Of a DNA stretch of 64,000 bases, positions 25,381 to 33,546 are shown one piece after another. Within the stretch, counting starts at the first letter, position 1. Each line of letters opens with the position of its first letter. The stretch covers positions 1 to 64,000 of the forward strand of contig NZ_JAAIXY010000004.1 of assembly GCF_010894455.1 (NCBI RefSeq), given 5' to 3'. A model generated the notes under the pieces. The model was not told where the DNA came from. It was given only the letters and a program-made list of their open reading frames with translations, and ran no database searches. This DNA comes from Myxococcus eversor. Its GTDB lineage: Bacteria > Myxococcota > Myxococcia > Myxococcales > Myxococcaceae. The position numbers and the translations under genes are program-made.

Positions 25381-25886
25381 TACGCCCCAGGGGGCGGCGG
25401 CTTCGATGGCCGCCGTCTCCACGCAAACGTCCCCTACATCAGCCCTCCGTGAAAGCGGCCGAAGTATCGGGCGAGCAGGAAGGACGCCGCCACGAAACCG
25501 CAAGCGGCCGGCAGCAGATGCGGCCACTTGCGGTGGTCGAAGTTCCCGACGCGCCCGAGCAGCGCATACGCGACGGTAAGATTGAACAGACCCTGCAGCG
25601 GGTGTCCGCCCCGCTCGACACGCGCGACCTCCTCGACTTCGACCGCATCGCGAAGAAGCTCATCGCCGCGCTCGACAGGCCCGCCGCCGAAGAGGGCACA
25701 CCGACGAGCACTTGAATGACCCACCCAAGGTCCGTTTGAGTCGAAGCGCGGTTCCTGTCCGGCAAGCCCGGGTCGGCCAGAACAACGGTGGGCGTGTCGA
25801 TCTGTCCCAGGCTCGTTCGTCGCCACGTTGGAAGGCGGCCGAGCACAAATGGCGCAGGCGAGGCCTGTGCCGAAAGGAGTGACGGG
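25381..25886. other. Spacer with a decayed gene fragment
   Basis: This 506-bp stretch holds only the remnant at 25434-25600 on the minus strand and the ribosome site AAAGGAGTGACGGG before 25887. The other open frames are not coding by codon bias. Confidence 0.5.
25434..25600 (-). pseudogene. C-terminal remnant of a small membrane protein
   Basis: The minus-strand frame ending in TAG at 25434 encodes FNLTVAYALLGRVGNFDHRKW and then LLPAACGFVAASFLLARYF with strong GC3 bias, i.e. two membrane helices and a short tail. Upstream the frame decays, and hydrophobic segments continue in another frame (LGWVIQVLVGVP). It looks like a frameshifted, truncated gene. Confidence 0.35.
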
Positions 25887-26567
25887 ATGTCGAGGCTTCG
25901 GGTCAACGCATTCTCAATCTCAATCGATGGTTACGGCGCGGGTCCCTGCCAGGACCTGGACAATCCGCTGGGAGTCGGCGGTACCGCGCTGCACACGTGG
26001 GTCTTCGGCACGCGGACGTTCCAGAAGCTCCACGGCGACTTCGCCGGGGCGCTGATCGGCGACGAAGTGGGGCGGGCTGGCCCGGATGACGACTTCGCCG
26101 CGCGCGGCTTCGAGAACGTCGGCGCCTGGATTCTCGGCCGCAACATGTTCGGGCCGATGCGTGGCCCCTGGGTCGATGACGGTTGGAAGGGCTGGTGGGG
26201 ACCCAACCCGCCCTACCATGTGCCCGTCTTCGTGCTCACGCACCATGCGCGCGAGCCGCTCACGATGGAGGGAGGAACGACGTTCCACTTCGTGACCGAT
26301 GGAATCCATGCCGCGCTGAAGCGCGCGAAGGAGGCGGCCCTGGGCAAGGATGTCCGACTCGGTGGTGGCGTCGCCACCATCCGCGAGTACCTCACCGAGG
26401 GGTTGATCGACGAGCTCCACCTCGCCATCTCCCCCGTGCTCCTCGGTCGTGGCGAGCACCTCCTCGCGGGCATCGACATGGTGAGCCTCGGCTACCAGTG
26501 CACGGAGCACGTCGCCACGAGTCACGCCACGCATGGGGTCCTGGCGAAACAGCCCCCAACCAGGTGA
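25887..26567 (+). CDS. RibD C-terminal/dihydrofolate-reductase-like protein
   Basis: A 226-residue single-domain protein of the RibD_C (DHFR-fold) family. Signatures: FSISIDGYGAGP at the start (the S-x-DG motif), WVFGTRTFQK, ILGRNMFGP, FVLTHH, VRLGGGVATIREYL and LIDELHLAISPVLLGRGEHLL. These enzymes use NADPH, but most stand-alone members have no known substrate. The ATG at 25887 follows AAAGGAG. It is monocistronic and followed by a strong hairpin. Confidence 0.88.
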   Translation: MSRLRVNAFSISIDGYGAGPCQDLDNPLGVGGTALHTWVFGTRTFQKLHGDFAGALIGDEVGRAGPDDDFAARGFENVGAWILGRNMFGPMRGPWVDDGWKGWWGPNPPYHVPVFVLTHHAREPLTMEGGTTFHFVTDGIHAALKRAKEAALGKDVRLGGGVATIREYLTEGLIDELHLAISPVLLGRGEHLLAGIDMVSLGYQCTEHVATSHATHGVLAKQPPTR

Positions 26568-26572
26568 TTGGC

Positions 26573-26594
26573 CCTGGGGTTCTTGGACCCCAGG
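26573..26594 (+). terminator. Hairpin after the RibD-like gene
   Basis: CCTGGGGT (26573-26580) and ACCCCAGG (26587-26594) form a perfect 8-bp stem with a 6-nt loop, six bases after the stop. No T-tract follows. Confidence 0.55.
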
Positions 26595-26691
26595 AGGGAG
26601 CGTGGTCACTGTTTCATTCTTCGGGTCGAGCGTGCGTGGGCTTGTCTGGCTGAATTCCATCCAGGCTGGTAAATCTGTTAAGTCGTGTAGT

Positions 26692-26720
26692 TTGATTAAG
26701 ACGGCTTAATCCGGTTATGT
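26692..26720 (+). promoter_or_regulatory. Housekeeping-type promoter with overlapping dyad
   Basis: TTGATT (26692-26697), a 17-bp spacer and TTATGT (26715-26720) form a sigma-70-like promoter in an AT-rich island. A perfect inverted repeat GATTAAG-ACGG-CTTAATC (26694-26711) covers the -35 and most of the spacer, the place where a repressor would block polymerase. It drives the lipoprotein gene starting 49 bp downstream. Confidence 0.5.
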
Positions 26721-26768
26721 TCCCGGGGTCGGTCATCTCGCCGGCACACACCCCAAGGACAATCACCC

Positions 26769-27053
26769 GTGAAGATGAAGACCCTGATTATCGGGCTGGC
26801 GTTTGGAAGCCTGTTGACGGCGTGCGGCGGCGCGCCGGAGGAGGTGGCTGACACCGAGAGCCCCATCGGCGAGGCGGAGCAGGGTGTTTGCGAGGGATAT
26901 GACCAGGGCGCGCGGCACTGCACGTTCAAGTGCACGGCCAACGACTGGCGTCACTGGTATGGCTACAACGACGTCGCGTGGGGGCAGTGCGAGAACGTAG
27001 CGCGCCGCGACTGCGGCAGGGAGCCGTACAGCGTCTGCTGGAGCATCCCCTGA
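26769..27053 (+). CDS. Cys-rich lipoprotein, first of a tandem pair
   Basis: A 94-residue lipoprotein from GTG 26769 (AAGGA nine bases upstream; an ATG two codons on is possible). Lipobox LLTAC at about 17-21, then an acidic linker. The C-terminal domain has five cysteines with the pattern GARxCxxxC...W...VAWGQC...C...CWS. The next gene shares this pattern, so the two are tandem paralogs. Expected outer-membrane or surface location. Function unknown. Confidence 0.8.
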   Translation: MKMKTLIIGLAFGSLLTACGGAPEEVADTESPIGEAEQGVCEGYDQGARHCTFKCTANDWRHWYGYNDVAWGQCENVARRDCGREPYSVCWSIP

Positions 27054-27090
27054 GTCAGGCCCACCACTCTTCGTCCCAGGAATCCCTCCC

Positions 27091-27435
27091 ATGAAGAAGC
27101 TGACGAATCCCTTGATGATGGCGCTGGTGTCCATGGTGTGCCTCTCCGCGTGCGGCGGAGCTCCCGAGGAGACGGCCGAGGAAGCCGCTCTACCGGACCC
27201 CTCGTCCGCCGTGCTGTCGAGAGACCGCGTTCCGGGAGAGGTCAGCGCGTCCTGGACCGCGAACTGTGCCGGCTGGGAGAACGGCGCGCGCACATGTTCG
27301 TGGCGCTGCCGCAGCTCCAGTGAGTGGATGTGGGCCACGCAGAGCGTCGCGTACGGGCAGTGCAATGCCTACGCGAACAACTTCTGTGGCCTCAATGCCC
27401 ACGCGACCTGCTGGAGCAGCAACTCGCATCCGTAG
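27091..27435 (+). CDS. Cys-rich lipoprotein, second of a tandem pair
   Basis: A 114-residue paralog of the preceding gene with lipobox LSAC near 17-20, a longer acidic linker and the same cysteine frame: NGARTCSWRC, VAYGQC, FCG and TCWSS. It lies 37 bp downstream, probably in one transcript, and ends before a good intrinsic terminator. Surface exposure and disulfide bonding are likely; no ligand is known. Confidence 0.8.
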   Translation: MKKLTNPLMMALVSMVCLSACGGAPEETAEEAALPDPSSAVLSRDRVPGEVSASWTANCAGWENGARTCSWRCRSSSEWMWATQSVAYGQCNAYANNFCGLNAHATCWSSNSHP

Positions 27436-27462
27436 TCGCGGTTGACGGCGTCGAAGTCTCGG

Positions 27463-27499
27463 AGGCCCCGGGCTCTCTCGTGAGCTCAGGGCCTTTCTT
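27463..27499 (+). terminator. Intrinsic terminator of the lipoprotein pair
   Basis: AGGCCC (27463-27468) pairs with GGGCCT (27489-27494), with further partial pairing inside (GGGCTC/GAGCTC), followed by TTTCTT. It lies between convergent genes. Confidence 0.6.
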
Positions 27500-27532
27500 C
27501 ATGTCCGGTGGTGCACGCGGGCCGGGCACAAG

Positions 27533-28021
27533 TCAGGCGCGCAGCGCGATGGCCGCCACCTCGGGATTGGCGACCTTCAGGAACCCCTCTCGCTGGACGA
27601 AGATGGAGCGGTCCAGCCGGCCCGAGTTGAAGACAATCTCTTCGTGCGCCAGCAGGCCCGGGTCCACCACGAGCTTGAGGTCCGGGTGAAAGGACACCGG
27701 TGGGACGGCGCCCATCTCGCAGCCGGTGAGCTCCTGGGCCACCGGTGGGGGCGCGAACATCGCGTGCGTCCCCCCGCCGAGCGCCTTCACCGCTTCAAGG
27801 TCCACCCTGCAATCTCCAGGCACCACGGCCAGGAAGTAGCGCCGCTCCTTCTTGCCCTGCTTCACCATCAGCACCATCGCCTTCGCCGCCTGCGCGAGCA
27901 CGTTGCCTCGAATCTGGCTGATGAGCTCCGTGCGCCCCTCGGGCTCATGCTCGACCACGCGGAAGCTCGCCCCGTGCTCCTGGAACAGCGCGATGAGCTT
28001 GTCATGCAGGTCCGTCGTCAT
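27533..28021 (-). CDS. YbaK/ProX-type aminoacyl-tRNA editing domain protein
   Basis: A 162-residue stand-alone editing domain of the YbaK/EbsC/ProX superfamily, which hydrolyses wrongly charged aminoacyl-tRNAs. Visible features: the N-terminal HEPEGRTELISQIRG loop, AAKAMVLMVK with the conserved lysine, the GGGTHAMFAPPP and GAVPPVSF loop, and DPGLLAHEEIVFNSG. It is the last gene of a six-gene operon with a ligase, an amidotransferase, an oxygenase and an exporter. In that setting a self-protection role, clearing tRNA charged with the product or an intermediate, is an attractive inference. Four bases separate it from the transporter gene. Confidence 0.9.
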   Translation of the reverse strand: MTTDLHDKLIALFQEHGASFRVVEHEPEGRTELISQIRGNVLAQAAKAMVLMVKQGKKERRYFLAVVPGDCRVDLEAVKALGGGTHAMFAPPPVAQELTGCEMGAVPPVSFHPDLKLVVDPGLLAHEEIVFNSGRLDRSIFVQREGFLKVANPEVAAIALRA

Positions 28022-28025
28022 GGGG

Positions 28026-28925
28026 TCAGCCTTTCGTCAGGGGGTGAGGAACCGCGGGCGCCCGCCCCAGTCCGGGCAGGCGTTTTCCCAGCACGACGAG
28101 CACCAATCCCGCGAGCACCAGCAGCGCGGCGGCCACGTGCATCCCACTCAGTCGCTCACCCAGCACGAGCATGGAGGACGCCATGCCAAACACAGGCACG
28201 AGCAGCGCGAAGGGCGCCACCACGTTGGGGGAGTACTTGCGGAACAGATGTCCCCAGATGCCGAACGCGACGATGGTGGCCAACAGCCCCGTGTACAGCA
28301 CCGCCCCCAGCCCCTTGAACGTCCCCAGCCGAGGCAGCGCCTCCCACTGGCCCTGCTCGAAGAGAAACGACAGCACGAGCAGTGGCAGCGGCGGCACCAC
28401 GCTCATCCACACCATCAGCCGGAAGGTGTCCACCGCCGCCTTCTTGATGAGGATGTTCGCCACCGACCAGGCCATCGCCGCGCCGATGACGAGCGCGAAG
28501 CCCTCCCTGCTCACACTGCCCTGACGCGTGCTCGCCAGCAGCAGGATGCCCGACAGCGCCACGCCCATCCCCACCCGTTGCCACGCGGAGGGCGCGTCCT
28601 TCAACACATACGCGGACAGGACCGCCGTGAAGATGACCTGCGATTGAATCGCCAGGGAAGACAGTCCCGCCGGCATCCCCAGCTTCACGCCCAGGTAGAG
28701 CAGCGAGTACTTCACCACGCCCAGCACGATGCCCACCTTCAGGAGGGTGCTCCACGCAATCGTCCCCCGACGCAGGAAGAGCACCGCCGGGAAGGCCGCC
28801 GAGAGGAAGCGCAGGGCGGAGAAGAAGAGTGGCGGGAAGGTGTCCAGGCCCTCCTTGATGACCACGAAGTTGAAGCCCCACAGCGCGGCGACCAGCACGG
28901 CGAGGGCGATGTCTCGGAAGGCCAT
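28026..28925 (-). CDS. EamA/DMT-family exporter
   Basis: A 299-residue inner-membrane protein with ten hydrophobic helices in two EamA repeats (about 6-140 and 150-285). The repeats have the typical WGFNFVVIKEG start, the PALLFSALRF-like FFSALRFLSAAFPAV, and PFALLVPVFGMASSMLVLGE in the second half. Closest in style to the O-acetylserine/cysteine exporter branch, so an amino-acid-like cargo is plausible. The ATG at 28925 was chosen over a GTG two codons upstream. It lies between the oxygenase (6 nt) and the editing protein (4 nt). Confidence 0.9.
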   Translation of the reverse strand: MAFRDIALAVLVAALWGFNFVVIKEGLDTFPPLFFSALRFLSAAFPAVLFLRRGTIAWSTLLKVGIVLGVVKYSLLYLGVKLGMPAGLSSLAIQSQVIFTAVLSAYVLKDAPSAWQRVGMGVALSGILLLASTRQGSVSREGFALVIGAAMAWSVANILIKKAAVDTFRLMVWMSVVPPLPLLVLSFLFEQGQWEALPRLGTFKGLGAVLYTGLLATIVAFGIWGHLFRKYSPNVVAPFALLVPVFGMASSMLVLGERLSGMHVAAALLVLAGLVLVVLGKRLPGLGRAPAVPHPLTKG

Positions 28926-28931
28926 GGGCAC

Positions 28932-29750
28932 TCAGCTCCAGACCACTGCCTCGTCCAGGGTCTCGTTGGGGAGGCCGATGAAGAAGGCCAGCGTCAGCCG
29001 GTCCGCTCCGCCCACCCGTTCAATCGCATGGTAGTACGTGGGGTTGAGCAGGTACACGTCCCCCGTCCTGGGCTTGAAGACATTGCACGCATGGCCTTGG
29101 ACGACCCCTTCGTCGTATCCCAGCCCGCCCTTGATTTTGAAGGCCTCGTCTTCCGGGTTCCACTTCTTCCGGTAGTGGTACAGCTCTCCTCCCGCGTCAC
29201 ACTCCTGGAGGCACACCACGCAGCTGAGCTGGTGTCTGAGCTGGGAGACCTTCATTCCCAGGGAGGCCGCGTCCCGCATGATGTTGTCGTTGTGCAAGGG
29301 GTTGCGCACGCCGTCGGCATGGATGCGCACGATGCACTCGGCATAGGGGCGCCCATCCGGCTCGCGGGCGGGCTCGAAGGCGCGCAAGCCGAGCGTCTCC
29401 TTCAGCCGCCCTCTCACGCGGGTGGACAGGTCGAACCCCAGCTCCCGGAAGAGGTCGTGGGTCTGCTCCGCCTCCCGGAAGTACGGCTCCGGGTCGGGAA
29501 GGAAGCGGGCCAGATAGGGGCCAATGGTGGTGAGCGCGCCATTGACATAGCGGGTGGTGGTGGCGCGCGCGAACTGGCCCTTGATGCGCTGGCAATGACT
29601 GTCGAACGTCTCCCGGGGGAGCAAGTCCCTCAAGACGACGACGCTGACGTCTCCTCGTACGAGCTGGCCGAGCACCTCGGGCCCGAGCGTCTGCCCTTGC
29701 CCCACGTGGTGAACCACGCTGCCCCAGTCGCCAGTCGGTCCTGTCGTCAT
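28932..29750 (-). CDS. 2-oxoglutarate/Fe(II)-dependent oxygenase
   Basis: A 272-residue double-stranded beta-helix oxygenase. HND in NPLHNDNIM (near 174) gives the HxD iron ligands. YYHAIERV near 242 gives the distal His, and RLTLAFFIG supplies the 2-oxoglutarate-binding Arg. A Cys-containing region SCVVCLQECDAGGELYHYRK resembles prolyl-4-hydroxylase-type proteins that act on small molecules. It probably hydroxylates or desaturates the amino-acid-like product assembled by the neighbouring ligase and amidotransferase. It is 14 nt downstream of the amidotransferase gene. Confidence 0.85.
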   Translation of the reverse strand: MTTGPTGDWGSVVHHVGQGQTLGPEVLGQLVRGDVSVVVLRDLLPRETFDSHCQRIKGQFARATTTRYVNGALTTIGPYLARFLPDPEPYFREAEQTHDLFRELGFDLSTRVRGRLKETLGLRAFEPAREPDGRPYAECIVRIHADGVRNPLHNDNIMRDAASLGMKVSQLRHQLSCVVCLQECDAGGELYHYRKKWNPEDEAFKIKGGLGYDEGVVQGHACNVFKPRTGDVYLLNPTYYHAIERVGGADRLTLAFFIGLPNETLDEAVVWS

Positions 29751-29764
29751 GTTTCCACCCACCT

Positions 29765-30478
29765 TCAAGAAAGGGGAACCTCGATGACCTGCTCGGGAGG
29801 CAATGTCTCCCACCGCTCCGCCGGGGCGAGTGACGGGATGATTTCCGAGGCGAAAACGCAGAAGCCCGGCCCCATCAGCCGCCGCATGTTGAAGTAGCGA
29901 GGGTAGGGCGTCGTCGCGGGAGTGTAGTGGAGGAGGTACGCCCGACGGGGAGACACCGCGATGGCATTGCCCGACGAGCCGCCCGGCGGAATGGCCCGCA
30001 GCTTCGCCAGCGTGGCGCCGGGGTCCAGCGTGTCCCTCCGCGCGTCCACGACGTAGTCGAAGTACTCCGCCGAGTCGAAGCGTGACTCCGCGAGCCCCAG
30101 CAGCGTGTGCACGGTGGGCAGGTAGCCGTTGTGCATGAAGTACCAGGGCCCGGCCTGGCCATGGCGCTCCAGGGGATGGGTGAACTCCAGGCCCGCGTTG
30201 CGTGGGACGGTGGCGTGCCGCACGTGCACCGCCAGGAAATCCGTTTCGGTGTCCCAGGCTCCGCAGGCCCGCGCCCGTTCGGAAGACAGGGTGCTCGGGT
30301 CCCGGTGAAGTGCCAGGCCATGGGGCGCTCCCGCCTGACGCCACACCGCGCCCCAGCCGTTGGGGTGACAGCGGAACGGACTCTCATGGTCCGCCGTGCG
30401 CCCTTCTCCCATGGCGACGGCCGCGTTGATGATGGCCCGCGTGTCGAAGCGGCCCGAGGCGAGGATGAGTCGGCACAT
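29765..30478 (-). CDS. Class II (Ntn) glutamine amidotransferase
   Basis: A 237-residue Ntn hydrolase. The start at 30478 gives Met-Cys-Arg-Leu, so Cys2 becomes the N-terminal nucleophile after Met removal; an ATG six bases upstream would bury it. Other marks: HPNGWGAVWR, VRHATVPRNAG (Arg and oxyanion region), FMHNGYLP (HNG glutaminase motif) and SSGNAIAV. No synthetase domain is attached, so the ammonia must go to a partner, most simply the PP-loop ATPase two genes upstream. The start is 2 nt after the ATP-grasp stop. Confidence 0.88.
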   Translation of the reverse strand: MCRLILASGRFDTRAIINAAVAMGEGRTADHESPFRCHPNGWGAVWRQAGAPHGLALHRDPSTLSSERARACGAWDTETDFLAVHVRHATVPRNAGLEFTHPLERHGQAGPWYFMHNGYLPTVHTLLGLAESRFDSAEYFDYVVDARRDTLDPGATLAKLRAIPPGGSSGNAIAVSPRRAYLLHYTPATTPYPRYFNMRRLMGPGFCVFASEIIPSLAPAERWETLPPEQVIEVPLS

Positions 30479-30480
30479 GC

Positions 30481-31785
30481 TCATCCCCCCAGTCGGGCCG
30501 CGATGCAGCCCTGCAAGTGGTGGCGGACCTCGTCGAGAGTGGTCCCGCTCACCACGATGCGCCCCCTGAAGCCCGTGTGGCGCAGCTTGTCGGAGGCGAG
30601 CGTCTGGGCTCGGGGGCTCGCGCTGGCCTCGGCCGCGGGCCCACCCGCCGCGAGGCGCAGCACCTCCACCGTCACGCCCTTCTCGCGCAGGGCCTCGCCT
30701 TCGCGCAGCTCGTCCTCGGAAGCACACGTCACCTGTCCCACGCAGGCTCCGGGGCCTTCACGCGGCGGTGGGAGCGTGGGAGTGCGCTCGCCCAGGTGCG
30801 TCTCGAAGACGAGCTCCGCCCACTTGATGCCCGTGGCCCGCTCCACCAGTCCGACGAGTCCTCCTCCCGAGAGGCGGAAGCCCATCTCCACGAAGAAGGC
30901 GCCGCGAGGATTCTGGAGGACGTCCACGTGGAAGGGGCCCTCCCGGTAGCCGGTGGCATCCAGACAGGCCTGGGTGAGCGCGCGCAGGGCAGGCGCCGCC
31001 CGGTCTCCATGGGTGGCGATGTGTCCGGCCTCACGAAAGCCGCGCAGCTCCGGCGTGCCCGGAGCGGATTCTCGGGTGATGAGCTTCTCGCACGTGGTGA
31101 GGATGAGCGCCCGACCGTCATGGGCCAGCCCCTGGATGGAGTGCTCGCGTCCCTCGATGAACTCCTCGAGGAGCACCCGCTCGAAGCGCGCACCGTCGTA
31201 GTTGGACAGGGTGCTCAGCGCGCGCAGCGCCCTGTCTCGTTGCTCCGCGTTCTCGACGAGGAAGACGCCCAGGCCCCCGCCTCCGTTGGAGGGCTTCGCC
31301 ACCAGGGGAAAGCCCACGCGCGTGAGCGTCTCCGCGGCCGCGGGTGAGCCCAGCTCGAAGCTGACGTGGCGCGGCTGGAGTACGTCGGGGCACGCATGGG
31401 CCAGGGCCTCGCGCTGTCCCCACTTGTCCAGGGGACTGAACGCGCCATAGGGCCAGCGCTGGCGAGGGCTGTCCTCCAGGATGGGCGCGAGCGCGAATGA
31501 GCAGTCCACATACCGCTCGAAGCCCGCGAGCAGCAGCGTCACCTTCACGCCCAGCGACTCCAGGGCGTGCTGGACCTCTTCGGGCTGGGCGGGGTGCTCC
31601 ACCGGCACCTCCAGGTCGAAGGGACGGCGCCCCAGTTGCTGACGCCAGCTCAGATAGGCGGGCGTCTCCACGAGGAGGGTCTGCAAGCCGCGCCTGCGAG
31701 CGGCATCGAGATAGGGGTCCAGGCCATCCCGGGTGGCCCCGAGCTGGACGAAGGCGCCCGAGGAGTTCGTCGTCTGAATGGGCAT
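30481..31785 (-). CDS. ATP-grasp ligase
   Basis: A 434-residue ATP-grasp enzyme of the carboxylate-amine ligase type. N-terminal Rossmann-like domain with LQTLLVETPAYL. Central ATP-binding region: DKWGQREAL near 118, GFPLVAKPSNGGGGLGVFLV near 158, LLEEFIEGREHSIQGL near 205. Then the metal-binding GPFHVDVLQNPRGAFFVEMGFRLSGGG (split as HVDVLQNPRGAFFVEMG and FRLSGGG). A C-terminal domain of about 110 residues follows. It should couple ATP to amide or peptide bond formation between a carboxylate and an amine. It starts 10 nt after the PP-loop gene. Confidence 0.9.
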   Translation of the reverse strand: MPIQTTNSSGAFVQLGATRDGLDPYLDAARRRGLQTLLVETPAYLSWRQQLGRRPFDLEVPVEHPAQPEEVQHALESLGVKVTLLLAGFERYVDCSFALAPILEDSPRQRWPYGAFSPLDKWGQREALAHACPDVLQPRHVSFELGSPAAAETLTRVGFPLVAKPSNGGGGLGVFLVENAEQRDRALRALSTLSNYDGARFERVLLEEFIEGREHSIQGLAHDGRALILTTCEKLITRESAPGTPELRGFREAGHIATHGDRAAPALRALTQACLDATGYREGPFHVDVLQNPRGAFFVEMGFRLSGGGLVGLVERATGIKWAELVFETHLGERTPTLPPPREGPGACVGQVTCASEDELREGEALREKGVTVEVLRLAAGGPAAEASASPRAQTLASDKLRHTGFRGRIVVSGTTLDEVRHHLQGCIAARLGG

Positions 31786-31795
31786 GCGCAGTGCC

Positions 31796-33346
31796 TCAGC
31801 GGCCCGAGAGGGTTTCCAGCACCACTGGCCCGTGGGGGGAATGGCGCGTTTCGATGACGCCCTTGTGCGGGTCTCTCTCGAGGATTGCCCCCAGCAGATT
31901 CTTCTTTCCGCTCGGGGGCACCCCGGTTCCGAGCGGACGCAGGTAGAGCGTCCTCAGTTGGACGATGTCCAGGCCGCTCACCTGTTCGAGCGTGTTCTGC
32001 AGAGCCTTGCTCTCGTCGGAGAGGGCAGGTGCATGGGTCGCCCGCAGGAGGGCGTGGATGTCAGTGATTCGCGCTGACAGCGCCGGATGTTCCGCGTGGA
32101 GATAGCGCTCCAGGTTGCGTCCGGCGTCCGTGAAGGGGGAGTAGACCATGCAGACCAGCTGCGCTTCGCTCAGGCCGTAGGTCCGCGCGGCGAAGGTGTC
32201 CATGGCCTCGCGCATGCGGGTGACGGCCGCTTCATCCGAATAGCGGGCGCGCATCTTGTCCACGAGCGACGGTGGGAATTGCTTCTGGTGCATCAATGAG
32301 AGGGCGAACCGCACGTACTCGTCGATGCCCTCGCGGTAGGCACGTCCGAAGAGGCGCTCGCACTTGAGTCCGCGCAGGTGCGCCATCAGCGCGGGATTGG
32401 CGCAGTCGGACTCCGTGAAGCTGAACGCCAGGTCATCGAACTCGAAGCCGAGGTAACCGGTGAGCAGCTCCCAGTGGTCCCCGGACGCGTAGTCGGTGTC
32501 GTCGTAGATGGAGAAGAAGCGCAAGCTGTCGCTCACGCCCGTTTCGATGCGCCGCTCCTGGATGGCCTCCGTCGCATCGCCGCCATGGATGTCCCGGAAG
32601 TACGCTCGGGCGAGCTCGTCCATGGTCCCCAGGAAGCCCTTGAACCCCTTGTGAGCCGTGCCCTCGGGGCCCTCCAGCCCGAACTGCTGACCGAGTCGAT
32701 GGACCCAGACCAGGTATGTGCGCTGCTCGCGGCGCGAGTCCCCCGTGACGATGACGTTGACGCCCCCTCCATGGGCCGCCGCCAGCCCGAAGGCATTCAC
32801 CATGCTGAGGTTGCAGGCATTGCAGAAGGTGGGGCGCGCGTCGGCCTGGGTCCGGTGGCCGGTCATCAGGATGTCCACGCGGTTGCGGCGGACCAGGGAC
32901 TCCGGAGGCGGGAGCTCCACGTCGAAGGCGCGCACGGTGCCGCCGTCGACGAGCAGCAGCTCGCAGTCGGGGTCCTCGAAGAGATTGAGCGCCTGGTAGC
33001 AGCGTTGGATGTTCTCCATCACCGCCTGGGGCATGCCCGCATGCCGATTGGTCACCACCCGCATCCGGAAGGTGCTGCCGTGGATGCGAAAGAGGATGAG
33101 CTGGATGGCGCGGACGAAGGCCAGCGTATAGGAGCTGTCCTTGCCTCCACCGTAGGCCACCAGGAGCGTATTGCTGGCGAGGACGTGCTTGTCTGGCAGT
33201 GCCGCGTACAGCTTCGTCACACACCGGATGGCGCCCTCCAGGTTCTCCGGGGAGAGGTAGGCGCGCAGCCTCGTGAAAGTCTCATCGCGCAGATGATGAA
33301 CGGGGTGCGCGGGCTGAGCCCGCCCCGTGGCGCCAACGACTTGCAT
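31796..33346 (-). CDS. PP-loop (N-type) ATP pyrophosphatase, putative amide or thiolation synthetase
   Basis: A 516-residue protein, first gene of the operon. LVAYGGGKDSSYTLAF near 63 is the SGGxDS-type PP-loop that adenylates a carboxylate or carbonyl. DILMTGHRTQAD and FCNACNLSM follow, a CxxC of the kind found in sulfur-transfer and sugar-amidotransferase PP-loop enzymes, then VNVIVTGDSRREQ. The C-terminal half is helical with no known domain. With the separate class II glutaminase it could form a split asparagine-synthetase-like amidotransferase, as fused in AsnB or beta-lactam synthetase; a thiolation role through the CxxC is the alternative. The ATG at 33346 follows GGGGGAA. Confidence 0.85.
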   Translation of the reverse strand: MQVVGATGRAQPAHPVHHLRDETFTRLRAYLSPENLEGAIRCVTKLYAALPDKHVLASNTLLVAYGGGKDSSYTLAFVRAIQLILFRIHGSTFRMRVVTNRHAGMPQAVMENIQRCYQALNLFEDPDCELLLVDGGTVRAFDVELPPPESLVRRNRVDILMTGHRTQADARPTFCNACNLSMVNAFGLAAAHGGGVNVIVTGDSRREQRTYLVWVHRLGQQFGLEGPEGTAHKGFKGFLGTMDELARAYFRDIHGGDATEAIQERRIETGVSDSLRFFSIYDDTDYASGDHWELLTGYLGFEFDDLAFSFTESDCANPALMAHLRGLKCERLFGRAYREGIDEYVRFALSLMHQKQFPPSLVDKMRARYSDEAAVTRMREAMDTFAARTYGLSEAQLVCMVYSPFTDAGRNLERYLHAEHPALSARITDIHALLRATHAPALSDESKALQNTLEQVSGLDIVQLRTLYLRPLGTGVPPSGKKNLLGAILERDPHKGVIETRHSPHGPVVLETLSGR

Positions 33347-33503
33347 GAGGCATTCCCCCTTGTGTACGGCTTTGAAGGCCGGGGCACATGAATACCCAGG
33401 GAAATGGTCAATGCATGGGAAACGTGGCGTGCGCGAGGGTGACTGTCTGTGTGCTCGGTGACAGGCTTTGTGTGTCTGGGATTGTCCTTCAAGTGGGAGT
33501 GCC

Positions 33504-33531
33504 CCGCGAGGTCTCAGCCCGCACCTCGCGG
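33504..33531 (-). terminator. Hairpin after the czcC-like gene
   Basis: CCGCGAGGT and ACCTCGCGG form a perfect 9-bp stem with a 10-nt loop, 16 bases past the stop of the outer-membrane factor gene. It separates the efflux operon from the PP-loop operon; no T-tract. Confidence 0.55.
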
Positions 33532-33546
33532 AGCACTGCGGGCCTT

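Noticed and set aside
24178..25527. 449-codon minus-strand frame over the Gly/Ala-rich gene
   Set aside because: Its product is almost all Arg, Gly and Ala. The plus-strand gene has a ribosome site, a promoter and sensible composition.
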